This document shows positions 61,800 through 64,000 of a stretch of DNA of 64,000 nt, in pieces. The stretch is taken from the NCBI RefSeq assembly GCF_028713515.1, contig NZ_JAQTOD010000001.1, forward strand, positions 310,001 to 374,000. The letters are read 5' to 3'. Numbering within the stretch: position 1 is the stretch's first letter; every line of letters starts with the position of its first letter. The notes below the pieces were generated by a model that made no database searches, was not told the origin of the DNA, and saw only the letters and a list, made by a program, of their open reading frames with translations. The position numbers were made by a program, and so were the translations under genes. Source of the stretch: Sulfurimonas sp. (GTDB taxonomy: Bacteria; Campylobacterota; Campylobacteria; Campylobacterales; Sulfurimonadaceae).

Positions 61800-63388
61800 T
61801 GCAAAAACATACCATAGTGGTTTGTGACCACATTCATGAAGCTGGATTAGAAATGCTTCGAAATGATAAAAATATAAATTTTATCATGGCAGCAGATGAA
61901 GATAAAATAAAACTACTTGATATTTTAGCTTCAGCTGATGTAGCAATAACAAGAAGTTCTACTGATGTTGATGAAAAATTTATTGCAGCATCAAAGAACA
62001 TGAAAGCAATAGTCCGTGCTGGAGTTGGTGTTGATAATGTAGATATTCCTGGCTGCTCAAAAGAAGGTATTATTGTTATGAATGTACCAACTGCAAACAC
62101 AATTGCTGCGGTTGAACTTACAATGGCGCATATGTTATCTTGTGTAAGAATGTTTCCATATTCACATAACCACTTAAAGCAAGAGAGAGTTTGGAAAAGA
62201 GAGAAGTGGTATGGTTATGAACTAAAAGGTAAAAAACTTGGAGTAATTGGCTTTGGCAATATTGGTTCTCGTGTTGCAAAAAGAGCTGCTGCGTTTGAGA
62301 TGGATATAGTCGCTTACGACCCATACATAAACCCTTCAAAAGTAACTGATTTAAATATGACATATACTAAAAATTTTGATGATATTTTAGCTTGTGATGT
62401 TATAACAATCCATACTCCTAAAAATCAAGAAACTATAAATATAATCAATAGTGCTGAGATTTCTAAAATGAAAGATGGTGTTGTTTTGATTAACTGTGCT
62501 AGAGGTGGTCTTTACAATGAAGAAGCACTCTATACAGGGCTTACAAATGGTAAAATTAGATTTGCAGGAATTGATGTTTTTGTGAAAGAGCCAGCAATAA
62601 ATAATCCACTTTTAGACCTTGATAATGTTACGGTTTCTCCACACCTAGGAGCGAACACTTATGAATCTCAATACAATATTGGTGTTCAAGCTGCTGCAAA
62701 TGCGATACAAGCTGCAAAGGGAATATCGTATCCCAATGCTATGAATCTTCCAATTGATGAATCAAAAATTCCACCTTTTGTTAAACCGTTTTTAGAGATG
62801 GGGCAAAAGATTGGTTTTTTAGAGTCTCAGCTTAACAAATCTCAAATAATCGCAATAAAAGTTAGTGGTCAAGGCGAAATAGCAAAATTTGTAGATTCTC
62901 TCTCTACATTTGTGGCGGTTGGTGCTATGAGTCAAATGAGTGACGATACGATTAACTATGTGAATGCTGATTTTGTTGCAAAAGAAAAGGGCATAAAAGT
63001 AGAGTTTGAAGCATTAAATGACTCAGTTGTTTATAAAAATTTAATTACAATAAAGCTTACAACTGCTGAGGGCGGGACGACTACGATAGGTGCTACAATT
63101 TTTGACGATAATGTTTTTAGAATTGTCTCTATTGATTGTTTTGATATCGAAGTAGCACTAAAAGGTGACATGATAATACTTAAAAACCAAGATGTACCAG
63201 GCGTTATTGGGCAAATTGGAACAACTTTGGCAAAGTACAATGTAAATATCGCAGATTTTTCACTTGCAAGAAATGATAAAAAGCAAGCCCTAGCTGTTAT
63301 TTTAGTTGATAGTATTATTAGTGACGATACGCTGGATGAGCTGTTGAAAATTGATGCTTGTATAAGTGTTAGATACGCTCGCTTATAA
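61799..63388 (+). CDS. serA: SerA, D-3-phosphoglycerate dehydrogenase
   Basis: First step of serine synthesis. The NAD-binding motif is LGVIGFGNIGSRVAKRAAAFEMDIVAYDPYI. Catalytic Arg, Glu and His regions are NCARGGLYNEEAL, GIDVFVKEPAINNPLLDLDNVTVSPHLGANTYESQ. An intervening (ASB) domain and a C-terminal ACT domain (LKNQDVPGVIGQIGTTLAKYNVNIADFSLAR) give the 529-aa long form, which is typically serine-regulated. Starts overlapping the orphan's stop (TAATG). Confidence 0.96.
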   Translation: MQKHTIVVCDHIHEAGLEMLRNDKNINFIMAADEDKIKLLDILASADVAITRSSTDVDEKFIAASKNMKAIVRAGVGVDNVDIPGCSKEGIIVMNVPTANTIAAVELTMAHMLSCVRMFPYSHNHLKQERVWKREKWYGYELKGKKLGVIGFGNIGSRVAKRAAAFEMDIVAYDPYINPSKVTDLNMTYTKNFDDILACDVITIHTPKNQETINIINSAEISKMKDGVVLINCARGGLYNEEALYTGLTNGKIRFAGIDVFVKEPAINNPLLDLDNVTVSPHLGANTYESQYNIGVQAAANAIQAAKGISYPNAMNLPIDESKIPPFVKPFLEMGQKIGFLESQLNKSQIIAIKVSGQGEIAKFVDSLSTFVAVGAMSQMSDDTINYVNADFVAKEKGIKVEFEALNDSVVYKNLITIKLTTAEGGTTTIGATIFDDNVFRIVSIDCFDIEVALKGDMIILKNQDVPGVIGQIGTTLAKYNVNIADFSLARNDKKQALAVILVDSIISDDTLDELLKIDACISVRYARL

Positions 63389-63398
63389 TATGATTTCT

Positions 63399-63422
63399 TT
63401 CACAAATCTTTAGATTTGTGAA
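63399..63422. terminator. Hairpin 1 after serA
   Basis: TTCACAAATC / GATTTGTGAA, a perfect 10-bp stem with TTTA loop, 10 bases after the serA stop, followed by GATTATTTCT. Between convergent genes; probable bidirectional terminator. Confidence 0.7.
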
Positions 63423-63449
63423 GATTATTTCTACATAAAAATTCTATAT

Positions 63450-63474
63450 GTAGTTGTTATAATATAACAACTAC
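63450..63474. terminator. Hairpin 2 between serA and the RND gene
   Basis: GTAGTTGTTAT / ATAACAACTAC, a perfect 11-bp stem with an AAT loop. It shares its GTAG with an alternative weaker stem CTACATA (63431) / TATGTAG (63447). Likely part of the bidirectional termination region for the leftward RND gene. Confidence 0.6.
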
Positions 63475-63485
63475 AGTTTCCCACT

Positions 63486-64000
63486 TTAGTCTAAACCAAA
63501 ATGTCTTTTTAGATCAGCGTTAAACATAAGTATAGGAACAATTATCAAAGATGCAACAACTGCAGCAATAGTTCCAAAGATAAGTGAAACGCCAAGTCCA
63601 CCAAAAACAGCGTCTCCAGCTAGAAGAGTTGAAGCTAGAATGATGGCAGCGGCTGTTAGAAAGATTGGTTTAGCACGAGTTGCTGTTGCACATGCTATGG
63701 CTTCCGCTTTAGCCATTTTTTTATCTCTCATAAGTGATTTTGTAAAGTCTATCAACAGAAGAGAGTTTCTTGAGCTGATTCCTATTAGGGCGATAAATCC
63801 AATAAGTGAAGTAGCGGTTAAAAAGAATGTATCAGCTGTAAATATATTCATTATGAAGTGACCAACTATTACTCCTATAATTGACAAGAATGAGCCTAAA
63901 AGTATGATTCCGCTTAGAGTATAGCTCTTATAATAAATTACCATAAGTAAAAATATAAGTACGAGTGCCGCGATAAATGCAGCTCCTAGTTCAACAAAAG
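63486..64000 (-). CDS. RND-family efflux pump, C-terminal part (cut by window edge)
   Basis: The frame is open to the window end (FVELGAAFIAALVLIFLL before the track's Met), so this is the C-terminal piece of a larger leftward gene. It contains three to four membrane helices with the RND helix-11 motif GFIALIGISSRNSLLLIDFTKSLM and the late ATATRAKPIFLTAAAIILASTLLAGDAVFGGLGVSLIFGTIAAVVASLIIVPIL. The motif resembles hydrophobe/HAE or uncharacterised AcrB-like pumps rather than the CusA-like pump at 15832. Substrate unknown. Confidence 0.88.
   Translation of the reverse strand, partial: FVELGAAFIAALVLIFLLMVIYYKSYTLSGIILLGSFLSIIGVIVGHFIMNIFTADTFFLTATSLIGFIALIGISSRNSLLLIDFTKSLMRDKKMAKAEAIACATATRAKPIFLTAAAIILASTLLAGDAVFGGLGVSLIFGTIAAVVASLIIVPILMFNADLKRHFGLD

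Noticed and set aside
1-64000. CRISPR arrays, tRNA or rRNA genes, insertion sequences, prophage
   Set aside because: No regularly spaced repeats, cloverleaf-like GC-rich segments or transposase/phage genes were seen in the gaps. XerH is chromosomal-type. A tRNAscan or Infernal run would settle any missed small RNA.

Overview
The window is a 64-kb piece of an AT-rich Campylobacterota (Epsilonproteobacteria) chromosome, most likely Sulfurimonas or a close relative. The grounds are the gene set (XerH-type single recombinase, CheV, OadGAB, a Tat-exported FccB/SQR-like flavoprotein, a NosL-like protein, a UbiD-family decarboxylase next to heme genes), strong use of AGA/AAA/TTA codons, and frequent TTG starts. 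The genus is an inference. The window holds about 60 genes on both strands. It starts inside htpG and ends inside an RND pump gene. I see no rRNA, tRNA, CRISPR array, transposase or prophage.

Layout. 1-2.8 kb: end of htpG, an orphan helical protein and three small minus-strand membrane proteins. 2.9-6.3 kb: oadG-oadA-oadB sodium-pumping decarboxylase, closed by a strong terminator. 6.4-7.3 kb: cheV. 7.5-13.4 kb: a tight operon of an HlyD-like exported protein, a molybdopterin oxidoreductase, argD, a TolC-like protein and a MidA-type methyltransferase. 13.5-18.9 kb: a complete CusCBA/CzcCBA-type RND metal efflux operon. 18.9-20.4 kb: pilT and gatC on the minus strand. 20.5-22.9 kb: a YfgM-like/BamB-like pair followed by xerH. 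23.1-28.0 kb: NosL-like, TauE/SafE-like, HDOD and polA.

28.1-34.1 kb is an island whose base and codon usage differ visibly from its surroundings (GC-rich third positions, CGT/CGC/ATC codons). It carries a broken DUF1294 gene, a coiled-coil protein, a leucine-rich leader peptide with attenuator-like structures in front of a regulatory-domain-less 2-isopropylmalate synthase, a MocR/PdxR-type regulator divergent from a PNPOx-like protein, and an arylamine N-acetyltransferase. A very AT-rich HEPN/zinc-ribbon gene is nested inside it, so the island looks composite.

34.2-64 kb returns to native core genes: an MBL hydrolase; nadE-degT-lpxK-argB; the FccB-like flavoprotein facing an MnmC-like oxidase; a nine-gene operon for polyprenyl diphosphate, heme and quinone synthesis that includes a short prolyl-tRNA synthetase lacking the insertion (editing) domain; a small cytochrome c; argH-osmC; an MltC-like transglycosylase and a HIT protein; pheS-pheT-aroA-ispH-rpsA-(orphan)-serA; and the tail of an RND pump.

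The most novel-looking element is the leuA leader peptide MKSH...SLLLLNLL, followed by two mutually exclusive hairpins, in front of a leuA that has lost its leucine-binding domain. It suggests that control moved from enzyme feedback to transcription attenuation. Functional calls rest on reading motifs by eye. No database search or folding program was run.
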